Below the pieces are notes generated by a model, which saw only the letters and a program-made list of their open reading frames with translations, was not told the DNA's origin and did not search any database. Source: an uncultured bacterium (lineage in GTDB: Bacteria > Myxococcota_A > Bradymonadia > UBA7976 > VGTA01). From it: a stretch of DNA of 64,000 nucleotides. Positions within the stretch are counted from its first letter, which is position 1; each line of letters starts with the position of its first letter. Both the position numbers and the translations under genes were made by a program. Shown in pieces: positions 25,190 through 34,800 of the stretch. Location: the NCBI GenBank assembly GCA_943788935.1, contig CALSSE010000006.1:1-64000 (forward strand), in the 5' to 3' direction.

Positions 25190-28100
25190 ATGATAACAAG
25201 ATCATCCACACAGTATCCGTTTACTGATCAGCGTCGATGGGGAATCAAGTTGAGCGGGTCGTTTTCATGGGCTATCCTCACTCTATCGCTCTCTATATTG
25301 CTCTCTATATCGGGCTGTGATGATGGGAAGTCATCGACAGCAGATAGGCAGCGACTAGATACCGGTCAAGGAGACATGGATCCGGATCAACTCGACGAGG
25401 GAATAGATCAAGAAGTCGTCTCCGATATGATGCCCAACACTAGTGATATGACTCCTGATGACAGTGACATGACTCCTGATGACAGTGACATGACTCCTGA
25501 TGACAGTGACATGACTCCTGATGTCAGTGATATGATGCTTGATATGAACCTTGAGCCACCTCTCTGTCTCAATGGAGTCGATGATGATGGAGATGGGCTC
25601 ATAGATTTCCCTCGAGATCCCGGGTGTCGCTCGGTAGAAGATGATGATGAAGAAGATCCAGAGCGTTTCGAATGTGAAGATGACATCGATAATGACGATG
25701 ATGGCGCGATCGATTTAGATGATCCAGGGTGCGCTTCACCGAGTGACCCAAGTGAATTGAGCGTCTGTGGACCTCACCAAGCCAGAGATATCTCCAATAG
25801 CAAGAGAGTAGTCACTGACAGCGAGGGGGAACCCTCTTATTTTGAGGCATGTCGCTCCAACAATGCGCCGGAGCAGACTTTTCTCTTCACTCTTCGTCGA
25901 CCGGTGGAATATCTATATTTTAGTACTGAGGGAAGCGCTTTTGATACCCTTCTCTCTGTTCGTAGAGACTGTGATGAGCTCTCCTCGGAGGTCGCCTGCA
26001 ATGATGATGTTGGCGCGATGAGTTTGACCCATAGCGTGGTGCAGTTAGACCAACCTGCTCTCGGAGATTATTACGTGATCGTTGATGGGTATGGGGAGAG
26101 CGCTGGCCGAGTGGTACTCAGTGTGGAGGCAGGGGTCGCCGAAGGTGAAGCCTGTCCTTCAGAAGGAGGTCCATTAGTCTGTCCACGAGGTCAAGCCTGT
26201 AATGAAGAGGGAGTCTGTGCCCCGGCGGCTTGTGCTGATCTAGAAGATAATGACCAAGATGAGCGAGCAGACTACCCTAGCGACCCAGGCTGTGAGAGCC
26301 CAGAAGATCAAGATGAGACCGACCCAGACCCCGCTCCGGAGTGTGGAGATGGGCAAGATAATGATGGTGATGGTAGTGTAGACTTCCCCAATGATGCTCA
26401 GTGCTTGTCCGCCTCTGATCAGCGAGAGGGATCAGACCCAGACTGCTCAGATAGGGAAGATAATGATCGAGATGGCCTCATTGACTTTCCCAATGATCCG
26501 GGGTGTGACAGTGCCGAGGATAACAATGAGTATAATCCTCCGGCATGTGATGATGGACGAGATAATGATGAAGACGGCGCTGTCGATTTTCCTAATGATC
26601 CGGGCTGCCTCAATGAAAGCGATGAGAGTGAGAGGACACCGAGCAACCTCCCCCAATGCGCAGATGGGATCGATAACGATGAAGATGGACTGACCGATTA
26701 CCCTGAAGACACGATCAGCTGTCAGTTTGCTGCTGATCAGACCGAGGATAACCCTTGTGCTCGAAGAATGTTCCGAGAGGTGACCGGGTTGACTAGCGCT
26801 CGCGGGACGCACTCAGGAGAACCTAATGATTTTAGCGGTAGCTGTGGTGGAGAAGAGCTGAGCGAGAGCGTCCTCGTTTGGCGAGTGAGCGGGGATAGAG
26901 CCTTAGAGAGTCTCAGTATTACTAGTCGTAATAGCGAAGCGCTGATCGCGCTTTATGTAAAGGACAGCTGTGAGGCAGAGGGAGAGCTTGTCTGTAGCAG
27001 TAACTCAAGTAATCAAGCGGTTGAGATCGGACCTCGAGGTGAAGGTGAAGATCTCTACATATTTGTGGACGCTCGCTTCTTCTCTGGGATATGGAGAGTA
27101 CAGTTCGACGCGCAGCTCGCAGAGGGGGCTCGCTGTGATCGTTCGGGTATTCCAGGAGAGCGTTGGCGCTGTGCTGAGGGCCTGAGCTGTGTAGAAGAGA
27201 TCTCCGGTCTCTCTCGCTGTATTCGTCCTCAATGTAGTGATCGTCGTGACAATGATGGAGATAACTTGATCGATTACCCCAATGATCCGGGGTGCTCTTC
27301 ACCGCAGACCAACAGTGAGCTTGATCCTGACCCCCTCCCTGCTTGCGCTAATAATATTGATGAAGATCGAGACGGTCTCTTCGATTTTGGAGAGGATCCG
27401 AATTGTGAATCTGCAGCAGATGACTTCGAAGGTCCTGATTGTCAAGATGGGGTAGATAATGATGGTGATGGACGAATTGACTTTGAGGGGAGCGGTGTCT
27501 CTGACCCACAATGCGCTTGTCTCAATGATCCGAGTGAATCAGTCGTTGAGAGAGCATGCGCCGACCAATGTGATAATGACGGAGATGGATTGGTCGACGC
27601 CGATGATCCAGGTTGCTTTAGTCCAAATGATAACGATGAATTTAATGAGTTACAGTGTCGTGATGGACTCGATAATGATGGCGATGGAGTGGAAGATTTT
27701 CCGGCCGACCCTGGATGTATAAGTCCCGTTGATGATGATGAGACCACGCCAACACCTGCACCTCAATGTGGTGATGAGATCGACAATGATGAAGACGGAC
27801 TGATCGATTATGGTGCGGATGATGGCTGTGTCAGCGCCTCTGATGACAGTGAAGCGGGAACATGCGACTTAGAGCCTCTCACGGTAGATGCTCAAGGGAT
27901 CGCTCAAGGAGAGACTAGCGCTCTAGATGGATCTCAAATCGGGAGCTGTGGCTTCGGCTTAGCGCCTGAAGCGGTCTACCTTCTCTCTCTCCCTCACCCT
28001 GTGACTGTGACAATGAGCACCGCAGAGAGCGACTTTAACACTGTCCTTTATGTGCGTAGCGAGTGTCGTGCAGAGACCATTTGTGTGGAAGATGAGCCTG

Positions 28101-28384
28101 ACTGTGTACCTGTCTCGACGGAGATTGCCTGTAATCAAGACGCACCGGGAGAGATCACTAGCCGACTTGAAGTGATGGCTAGCGGAGATCTCTTTATATT
28201 TGTCGATGGTCTCGGCTCTCAGTCTGGCGCTTATCGGCTAGCGGTGACCGGTCAGTATCTCGTCGATGGCTCCTGTGATCCTGAAGGTCCTGATTATTTC
28301 AACTGTCCAAGCGAGACTGACTGTCTATTGATTGACTCTGAGGATGAATCTCAAGGGTGGTCTTGTAGAGATCCCTCTCCATAA
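25190..28384 (+). CDS. Lipoprotein with 13 calcium-loop repeats and three PPC-like modules, 1064 aa
   Basis: The ATG at 25190 is favoured over 25172 because GAGAGGGAG lies before it. Lipobox LSISGC ends the signal. A SDMTPDD repeat follows, then a modular body. Thirteen roughly 28-residue repeats of the form C-x3-DNDxDGxxDFPxDPGC-x6-DxxE are interrupted by three beta-sandwich modules resembling bacterial pre-peptidase C-terminal (PPC) domains (around FLFTLRRPVEYLYFSTEGSA, VLVWRVSGDRALESLSITSR and VYLLSLPHPVTVTMSTAESD). The order is 2 repeats, PPC, 5 repeats, PPC, 6 repeats, PPC. DxDNDGDG loops bind calcium in thrombospondin type 3 and dockerin-like folds, and each repeat has a disulphide-ready cysteine pair. 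Probably a long, calcium-stiffened surface fibre. Confidence 0.85.
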   Translation: MITRSSTQYPFTDQRRWGIKLSGSFSWAILTLSLSILLSISGCDDGKSSTADRQRLDTGQGDMDPDQLDEGIDQEVVSDMMPNTSDMTPDDSDMTPDDSDMTPDDSDMTPDVSDMMLDMNLEPPLCLNGVDDDGDGLIDFPRDPGCRSVEDDDEEDPERFECEDDIDNDDDGAIDLDDPGCASPSDPSELSVCGPHQARDISNSKRVVTDSEGEPSYFEACRSNNAPEQTFLFTLRRPVEYLYFSTEGSAFDTLLSVRRDCDELSSEVACNDDVGAMSLTHSVVQLDQPALGDYYVIVDGYGESAGRVVLSVEAGVAEGEACPSEGGPLVCPRGQACNEEGVCAPAACADLEDNDQDERADYPSDPGCESPEDQDETDPDPAPECGDGQDNDGDGSVDFPNDAQCLSASDQREGSDPDCSDREDNDRDGLIDFPNDPGCDSAEDNNEYNPPACDDGRDNDEDGAVDFPNDPGCLNESDESERTPSNLPQCADGIDNDEDGLTDYPEDTISCQFAADQTEDNPCARRMFREVTGLTSARGTHSGEPNDFSGSCGGEELSESVLVWRVSGDRALESLSITSRNSEALIALYVKDSCEAEGELVCSSNSSNQAVEIGPRGEGEDLYIFVDARFFSGIWRVQFDAQLAEGARCDRSGIPGERWRCAEGLSCVEEISGLSRCIRPQCSDRRDNDGDNLIDYPNDPGCSSPQTNSELDPDPLPACANNIDEDRDGLFDFGEDPNCESAADDFEGPDCQDGVDNDGDGRIDFEGSGVSDPQCACLNDPSESVVERACADQCDNDGDGLVDADDPGCFSPNDNDEFNELQCRDGLDNDGDGVEDFPADPGCISPVDDDETTPTPAPQCGDEIDNDEDGLIDYGADDGCVSASDDSEAGTCDLEPLTVDAQGIAQGETSALDGSQIGSCGFGLAPEAVYLLSLPHPVTVTMSTAESDFNTVLYVRSECRAETICVEDEPDCVPVSTEIACNQDAPGEITSRLEVMASGDLFIFVDGLGSQSGAYRLAVTGQYLVDGSCDPEGPDYFNCPSETDCLLIDSEDESQGWSCRDPSP
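25442..25525. repeat. 21-bp repeats encoding SDMTPDD
   Basis: Four 21-bp units (agtgacatgactcctgatgac with single substitutions in the first and last) lie just behind the lipobox of the calcium-loop lipoprotein. Confidence 0.93.
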
Positions 28385-28420
28385 ATAGGTCGCTTAAATA
28401 CGTCGCAGGAGAGATGGCCA

Positions 28421-28537
28421 ATGATGATCATGAACGCGCTTGGTCATCGATGGATATTTGACTCTTTCTTTGTGAGATCAATGACCCTATGCTGTTCGCT
28501 TTCTCTTAGCCTTATCCTGACTCGAAATCGATTGTGA
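28421..28537 (+). CDS. Possible 38-aa peptide overlapping the next start codon
   Basis: An ATG at 28421 opens 38 codons (MMIMNALGHRWIFDSFF, then a hydrophobic stretch) ending in TGA at 28535-28537. GGAG lies nine bases upstream. The stop overlaps a GTG at 28534 as GTGA, an arrangement seen in coupled genes. There is no homology clue, and chance openness over this length is common, so it is listed as a weak candidate only. Confidence 0.22.
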   Translation: MMIMNALGHRWIFDSFFVRSMTLCCSLSLSLILTRNRL

Positions 28538-29355
28538 GCATATCCCCAATGAGCATTGAAAACCTCATCGCGACTTCTAACGATAGCCCCCAAGATCTAA
28601 TCGCCCAGAGCCCTACTGAGCGAGGAGATATGTCGAAGCAAGGTCCTCTCTTTCCGGTTATAGAACACGTGGCGATCGCCGGTCACATCGGCGTCGGTAA
28701 ATCAACGCTCACTCAGCTACTCAGCGAGGCTTTTGATATTCAAGCGTTCCATGAACCCAACCTAGAGAACCCGTTCCTCAAGCGCTTCTATAGCGATATG
28801 TCACAATGGGCTTTCCACAGCCAAGTCTTCTTCTTGGTACATAAATTCAACGCCCATCGCGCCCATCTTGATCAAGGAGAAGCGATCATCCAAGATCGGA
28901 CGATCTACGAAGATGCCGAGATCTTCGCTACTCACCTCGCAGAGAGCGGCTTGATGAGCCCTGAAGAATTTAAGACTTATTTCGATCTCTATAATGAGTT
29001 TATCCAGCTCCTTCCTCCTCCTACTTTGATGATCTATCTTCGGGCTTCGGTTACGACTCTGGTCGATCGTATTGAAAAACGGGGACGACCTGAAGAGCAG
29101 CAGATTCCCAGAGTCTATTTAGAGAGTCTACACCAGCTTTATGAGTCCTGGTTCGAGAGATATGATCGGTCGCCGAAACTTGTGATCGAGGTTGATCATC
29201 TCGACTACGTTAATAATGAGTCAGATCGAGAATCTGTGATTCAACTCATTCGTGAGCGCCTCAAGGAGTTAACATGGAAGGTCGTATGTGTCCGGAGGAG
29301 GTCCGGGCGGGCTCTACTTCTCAACGCTCCTCAAGCAGAGGAGACCAGAGATTGA
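28534..29355 (+). CDS. Deoxynucleoside kinase (dNK family)
   Basis: HVAIAGHIGVGKSTLTQLL is the P-loop of deoxynucleoside kinases. IQDRTIYEDAEIFA carries the DRS/ERS-like catalytic Glu-Asp-Arg region, and RIEKRGRPEEQQIPRVYLES is the LID-type Arg-rich segment. The enzyme phosphorylates deoxynucleosides (salvage) using ATP. The GTG at 28534 gives 273 aa; an ATG at 28630 gives 241 aa, closer to family length, but its GAGGAG is only two bases away. The natural C-terminus is probably near RLKEL. The extra 20-30 residues (WKVVCV...) look like the start of the next gene's FAD domain read in this frame, so a frameshift at about 29270-29295 is suspected. Confidence 0.85.
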   Translation: MSISPMSIENLIATSNDSPQDLIAQSPTERGDMSKQGPLFPVIEHVAIAGHIGVGKSTLTQLLSEAFDIQAFHEPNLENPFLKRFYSDMSQWAFHSQVFFLVHKFNAHRAHLDQGEAIIQDRTIYEDAEIFATHLAESGLMSPEEFKTYFDLYNEFIQLLPPPTLMIYLRASVTTLVDRIEKRGRPEEQQIPRVYLESLHQLYESWFERYDRSPKLVIEVDHLDYVNNESDRESVIQLIRERLKELTWKVVCVRRRSGRALLLNAPQAEETRD

Positions 29356-31600
29356 GGTAGAGGTGTATGAGCGAAATGGTCCTGATGATACCTTTGGCTT
29401 TGGGGTGGTCTTCTCTGATGCGTCTCTGAATAAGATCGCAGAAGATGACCCTGAGACGTATGAGGCGATCACTGCTAACTTTGCTCATTGGGATGATATT
29501 GATGTATTTATTCACGGAGAACAGAGACGATCTTCGGGACATGGATTCAGCGGTCTCTCCCGTAAACGGCTTTTAGAAGTGCTCTTGACTCGCTGTCGAG
29601 AGACAGGGGTGAAGGTATATCATTACCAAGAGATCAAGAGCTTTGAGAGCTTAGAAGCCGACCTCGTGATTGGAGCAGATGGCCTAAATAGCCAAATCAG
29701 AGATCGATTTAAGAATCATTTCCAACCGAAAGTCGAGTGGGGGACCGCGCGTTTTACATGGATGGGGACAACTAGGCAGTTTCCAGCGTTTACGTTCTAT
29801 TTTAAAGAGAACGAGCATGGGATGTGGAGAGTTCACGCCTACAACTATGAAGATGGTTTCTCGACCTTTATTATTGAGACCACCGAGGAGGCTTGGCGAG
29901 CATCAGGTCTAGATGATGCGACCGAAGATGAGTCTCGCCTTTATTGTGAAGCGCTCTTCGCAGAGGAGCTTGAGGGGCACCCTCTTCTCGTCAATCGCTC
30001 GATTTGGCGTCAGTTCCCACGAGTTTCTGTGGCGCGTTGGTCTCTCCCAAGTGGAGAAGGGCACCCGGCAGTGACACTATTAGGTGATGCTGTTCACACC
30101 GCCCACTTCTCCATTGGTTCAGGGACCAAGTTGGCTATTGAAGATGCTTCTGCTCTCGCTTTAGCGATCTCTGGCCATGGAGATGACCTCTCTGCGGCGG
30201 TACAGGCCTATGAGGAGGAGCGGAAACCAGTGGTTGCAGGATTGCAGCGCGCTGCCTTAGTCAGCCAGCGGTGGTTTGAAGAGACCGAGCGTTATTTTGA
30301 AGCCCTCGACGTAGATGATTTTAATTTTAGTCTATTGACCCGTAGTTTGCGAGTGACTCATAGCGACTTAAAGCTTCGTGACCATGATTATGTGGATCAG
30401 GTTAATGAACGCTTCTCGACTCGTGCTTTTGCTCAAGCAGGGTTGGTCGCTCCTGAGCGTCACTGCGGCTTATCGCTCGCTGATCTCCCTCCTATGTTTA
30501 CGCCCTTCAAACTTAGAGAGATGACCCTAGAAAATCGAGTCGCTTTAGCGCCGATGTGTCAATATAGCGCAGTTGATGGACTTCCTAATGAATGGACCAT
30601 GACCCATTTAGGCTCACGAGCGATCGGTGGGAATGGCTTACTCTTCACCGAGATGACCGCGGTGAGTGAGCGCGCTCGGATCACCCCAGGCTGCGCTGGA
30701 ATATATAACGATGATCATGAGCAATCATGGTCGAAGATCATCAGTTTTATCCATCAGCACTCTTCGTCAAAAATAGCATTACAGCTTGGCCATGCTGGTC
30801 GTAAGGGAGCGAGTCGCTTAATGTGGGAGGGGATGGATCGACCTCTCCCTACAGAGGAGGCGTGGCCGATTCAATCAGCTTCAGCCCTCGCTTACTACCC
30901 GGAGAGTCAAGTCCCTACTGAGCTCAGTGAAGTAGAGATGGAAGAGGTTATTGCCGACTTTATCCTCGCTACCCAACGAGCAGCTCGGGCCGGCTTCGAT
31001 ATGCTTGAACTGCACTGCGCCCATGGTTACTTACTAGCGAGCTTCCTCTCTCCGCTTACCAACCTCAGAACAGATGATTATGGCGGCTCAATAGAGGAAC
31101 GGGCTCGCTTCCCGTTAGAGGTGTTCAAGAGGATTCGAGAGGTGTGGCCTGAAGAGAGACCAATCTCCGTTCGCTTATCAGCGACAGATTGGGAAGAAGG
31201 TGGCTTAAATGCAGATGAATTTCTCACCTTAGTCAGGCTATTCAAGGAGGCGGGGTGTGACCTCCTCAATACCTCTACAGGACAGACCACGCCTCAAGCG
31301 AGACCTGAATACGGGCGCCTCTTTCAAACACCTTTCGCGGAGAGAGCACGGTTAGAAAAAGGGATTCCCACCATAGTCTCAGGAGGAATCTCTTCTTATG
31401 GTGATGTGAACAGCATTTTGGCGGCGAAGAGAGCTGACCTTTGTTTAATTGGCCGAGCGCAGTTATTTGATCCTTACTGGGTTCGTCACGCCGCCTTTGA
31501 GCAAGGAGTAAGCCTGCCATGGCCTAATCCTTATGCGGTTGTTGGAGGAGCCTATCAGCCGCGTATGGAGTGGTCGGGGCAAGGACAAGTAAAGTCATAA
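29288..31600 (+). CDS. FAD monooxygenase fused to Old Yellow Enzyme (salicylyl-CoA 5-hydroxylase-like)
   Basis: Residues 1-385 are a group A flavin monooxygenase. The glycine-rich SGGGPGGLYF sits at the extreme start, VIGADGLNSQIRDRF is the DG motif and TLLGDAVHTAHFSIGSG is the GD motif. Residues about 395-765 are an Old Yellow Enzyme: MFTPFKLREMTLENRVALAP, ALQLGHAGRKGAS, ELHCAHGYLLASFLSP, and SGGISSYGDV with CLIGRAQLFDP for FMN. This architecture is annotated elsewhere as bifunctional salicylyl-CoA 5-hydroxylase/oxidoreductase, acting on CoA-linked aromatics. The GTG start removes the first beta-strand of the FAD fold. The missing KVVCV is encoded one frame over, at the end of the preceding gene, so a frame error or real disruption is likely. 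Confidence 0.88.
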   Translation: MSGGGPGGLYFSTLLKQRRPEIEVEVYERNGPDDTFGFGVVFSDASLNKIAEDDPETYEAITANFAHWDDIDVFIHGEQRRSSGHGFSGLSRKRLLEVLLTRCRETGVKVYHYQEIKSFESLEADLVIGADGLNSQIRDRFKNHFQPKVEWGTARFTWMGTTRQFPAFTFYFKENEHGMWRVHAYNYEDGFSTFIIETTEEAWRASGLDDATEDESRLYCEALFAEELEGHPLLVNRSIWRQFPRVSVARWSLPSGEGHPAVTLLGDAVHTAHFSIGSGTKLAIEDASALALAISGHGDDLSAAVQAYEEERKPVVAGLQRAALVSQRWFEETERYFEALDVDDFNFSLLTRSLRVTHSDLKLRDHDYVDQVNERFSTRAFAQAGLVAPERHCGLSLADLPPMFTPFKLREMTLENRVALAPMCQYSAVDGLPNEWTMTHLGSRAIGGNGLLFTEMTAVSERARITPGCAGIYNDDHEQSWSKIISFIHQHSSSKIALQLGHAGRKGASRLMWEGMDRPLPTEEAWPIQSASALAYYPESQVPTELSEVEMEEVIADFILATQRAARAGFDMLELHCAHGYLLASFLSPLTNLRTDDYGGSIEERARFPLEVFKRIREVWPEERPISVRLSATDWEEGGLNADEFLTLVRLFKEAGCDLLNTSTGQTTPQARPEYGRLFQTPFAERARLEKGIPTIVSGGISSYGDVNSILAAKRADLCLIGRAQLFDPYWVRHAAFEQGVSLPWPNPYAVVGGAYQPRMEWSGQGQVKS

Positions 31601-31706
31601 CAAGTCGATTGATTCCCTCGGTCAGTAAATGATCGTTTAACTTACGTCTATAATAAGATAACCATCTAGACCTTGGTGATGACTTTTGCTAATACTGAGG
31701 TGCTCT

Positions 31707-31723
31707 GATCATTATGAATGATC
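31707..31723. promoter_or_regulatory. Operator-like inverted repeat upstream of the coiled-coil gene
   Basis: GATCATT-ATG-AATGATC is a perfect 7+7 inverted repeat with a 3-bp centre, in the 253-bp gap before the giant coiled-coil gene and about 130 bp from its start. No other structure in the gap was convincing. Confidence 0.4.
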
Positions 31724-31853
31724 TGAGTTTGGTCAATTTCATAAGACTGTGGACGCGTATCTGAATCGCCCAAATAACTTATATATCTATTACTTGAAAT
31801 AACGACTGAGACCTCTAACTAGATAGGGGTTTTAATGTTAAGGGAATTTTATC

Positions 31854-34800
31854 GTGCCTGAGCGACCCTCAACAGCTACAAATGAGTCTGATTCGGAGAT
31901 CTTAAAGACTCCATCGATTGAGCTTCGAGAAGATCAAGACTCGGCGCCTGCAGGTTCCCGACCTGTTGTTCATATAGACTCAGTCAAGGTTGTGGACCCC
32001 TCTAGTACAGAGTCGCCAGCTTCTCCCTACGGAAGTGAGACTCAATTTCAGGGGCTAATCGATCTCGTTAACGCCAAAACTGAAGATACTCAAGAGAGCG
32101 TGGTGACACTCCCTGATGAGTTATTAGTGACCTCAGAAGAGGGGCTCTCTCAAGAGGCTAAGCTAGCCATTGAGAAGACTTATCGTGATTTTAACTCTCT
32201 GATGGAACAACAGAAGGCCCTGCAGTCGAACCAGAGTAATATGCATATGTCTCTTATAGAGCGAGAGCGTACTCTCGATCGCAAAGAGCGAGCCATACTC
32301 GAGAAAACTGTGGAGCTTGAGCGAGAACTGAGAGAGTCGGAACGTGTTCGACATGGATATGAGAAGCGCTTACAAGTCGTAGCCGAACGTGAAGCCTCTC
32401 TTGATGGGCGACAACGTGGCCTCGCTTCATTGATTGATAGTGGTGTCTCAGAGAGATCAGTAAAATTCAAAGAAGAATTCAGCCATAAGGAAGCGGAGCT
32501 AGAGAAAGAGTTCGCTAATCGTTGTCGTGAAGCGGAGTTAGATTTTGAACAGCGACACGCTTCATTAGAGTCTCGATACAACAGCAAACGCCAAGATCTA
32601 AAGTTAAAACTGCAAGAGCGGCAACAGCTTGTTGAGCATGAGATCGCCACTAAAGTAGAGATGATTGAGAAGGCGCTCATCGAGAAGTTAGAGCTGCAAA
32701 AGACACAAGCTGTGGAAGAGCTTGAGTATGAGAAGAAACAGCTCGCTCAACAAGAGGCCTCTCTCCGAGAGCTATTCAGTGGTCGTTTGTCAGAGCTTGA
32801 GAGTCGAGAGGCTGAGTTTAATAAGTTTATTATAGAGATTCAGCATATCGATCAGAAGCGTTTAGAGTTAGAGAACGATAAAGAGAGTTTGGAGACCGCT
32901 CGAGCAGAGCTCAGAGATCGATCAGAACATATTAAGTCCTCGGGGGCTCAATTTAAGTCGATGCTCGAAGGAGTTCGTGGAGAGCGTGAGCTTTTAGAGC
33001 AGCTTAAAGCAGAGCTTTCCGAGGAGAAGATAACCTATCAAAAGAAGCTCACCACTCTCGAAGTTACCCACAAGGCTATAGAGCAAAAGCAGAATGAACT
33101 TCGGGCTGAACGGGAGTCAAATGAGATCTATGAGCGTCAGTTAAATGAGCGAGAGGGAGAGATTGAGGGGAGAGAGGTTAAGTTAACTCGAGAGCTTGAT
33201 CACGCTCAAAAGTCTCGTAATCGAACGCTAGATCTAGAGTCTGAAGCTGAAGAGCTACTCGGTCGTCTAAAGGGTGAACGAGAGGTCATTGCCGAGAGAG
33301 AAATTGAGATCGCCCAAGAGCTAGAGAGGGTGATGAAAAGAGATGACCAACTCTCTGAGTTACTCTCTTCAGCTAAGTCCAAACTGGAGAGTGCTGAGCG
33401 AGATTCTGAACAAATAGCGCTGCTCAAAGAGGATGCTCAGCAATTGCATGAGATGCGATCTAGCATACTTGAAGACGCGGAGAGAGAACGAGAAACAGCG
33501 CGAATCAAGTCAGGTGAGGTCAAGGCTGAATTAGAAGAGCTTAGGAAGCGACGCAAAGTCTTGGAGTCTAAATTGGGCTCCCTCGATGAAGAGAAAAAGA
33601 CTTTAGAGCGAGGGCGGGCAGAGCTCGCCAAAGAACAAGAAGAGATCGATCGAGAGTACAAAGAAGCATTAAGCGCTGTACAACAGCAGAGTATATCAGT
33701 TGAAGAGGTCCGTGAGCGGTTAGAAGAACGAGAGATACGTCTTCGTCAACTAGAAGAAGAGGCCCAACAACGCGAAGAGAACTCAAGAGATACAATCGCT
33801 GACCTAGATCTTCGAGATCGGGCTTTAGTAGAGTTAGAGGCAGAGATTCAAGACAGAAATCAACGCTCGCTTCTCCGGGAGAGTGAAGCGGCGAATTTGC
33901 ACAAAGATCTCGCGCAACGTGAACTCAAACTTAAATCTGATTATGAAGGTATCACTGCTCAAAAAGTGGACTTGGATCAGAGTCGCTCCGCTTTGAAAAT
34001 GGACGTCGCCGCCCTCGAAATCGAGAAAGCGGGGCTCTCTGGACTCTCGGATCGAGCGAGAGAACTCGATGAGCGAGCGAGGTTGATTGAGTCTAAGCGG
34101 GCGGTGGTAGAAGACGAGGTTCGGGGGCTGAGTCGCGCTCAAAATAAACTTAAGCTAGAGAGAGAAGAGATCGAGGCTCAGAGAGTGGAGAATCAGAGCC
34201 TTTTGAGTCAAGTAAAGGCGATTGAGAAAGACATTAGAGCGAGAGAAACTACGATAAAAGAGCGAGGTCACTCTCTAGACGCTGAACACACAGATTTGCA
34301 AGAACAGTGGTCAACAATTCATCAGAAACAGAGGGATCTCGAGGTCGATCAAGCGCTCTTTAATACTGAGCGTGATGAACTTGAGAACCTAAAACAACAA
34401 ATCGAGAATGATCGCTTCGAGATGGATGCACTCCAGAGAGAGATCGAGGAGTCTCATGAGTTAAATCTTAAACTCATCGAGGAGAGAGCCCGTCTTGAAG
34501 AGGGACTCTCAAGAGTGCAAGAGAGAGAAATAGAACTTGATCAAAGAGAGAATCTATTAACTCAAAAAGAAGAGAATATGTGGCAGCTAGAGAGTGATGT
34601 CACCGAGAGTTTAGAAGAGGCAAAAGAGCGTGACCTTTGGTCAAAAGATAGACTGAAACAAGCTGAAGATAGAGAGCTCAAGGTTGAACAAGAGCTGGCG
34701 AGGTTACAAGCGGAGATTGGCGCGATTCAGGATAGACTTGAGGCGACGGTTCGATCCGAAGAGAAGATGCAGTCAAGACTCAACAGCGCTGACTCAACAG

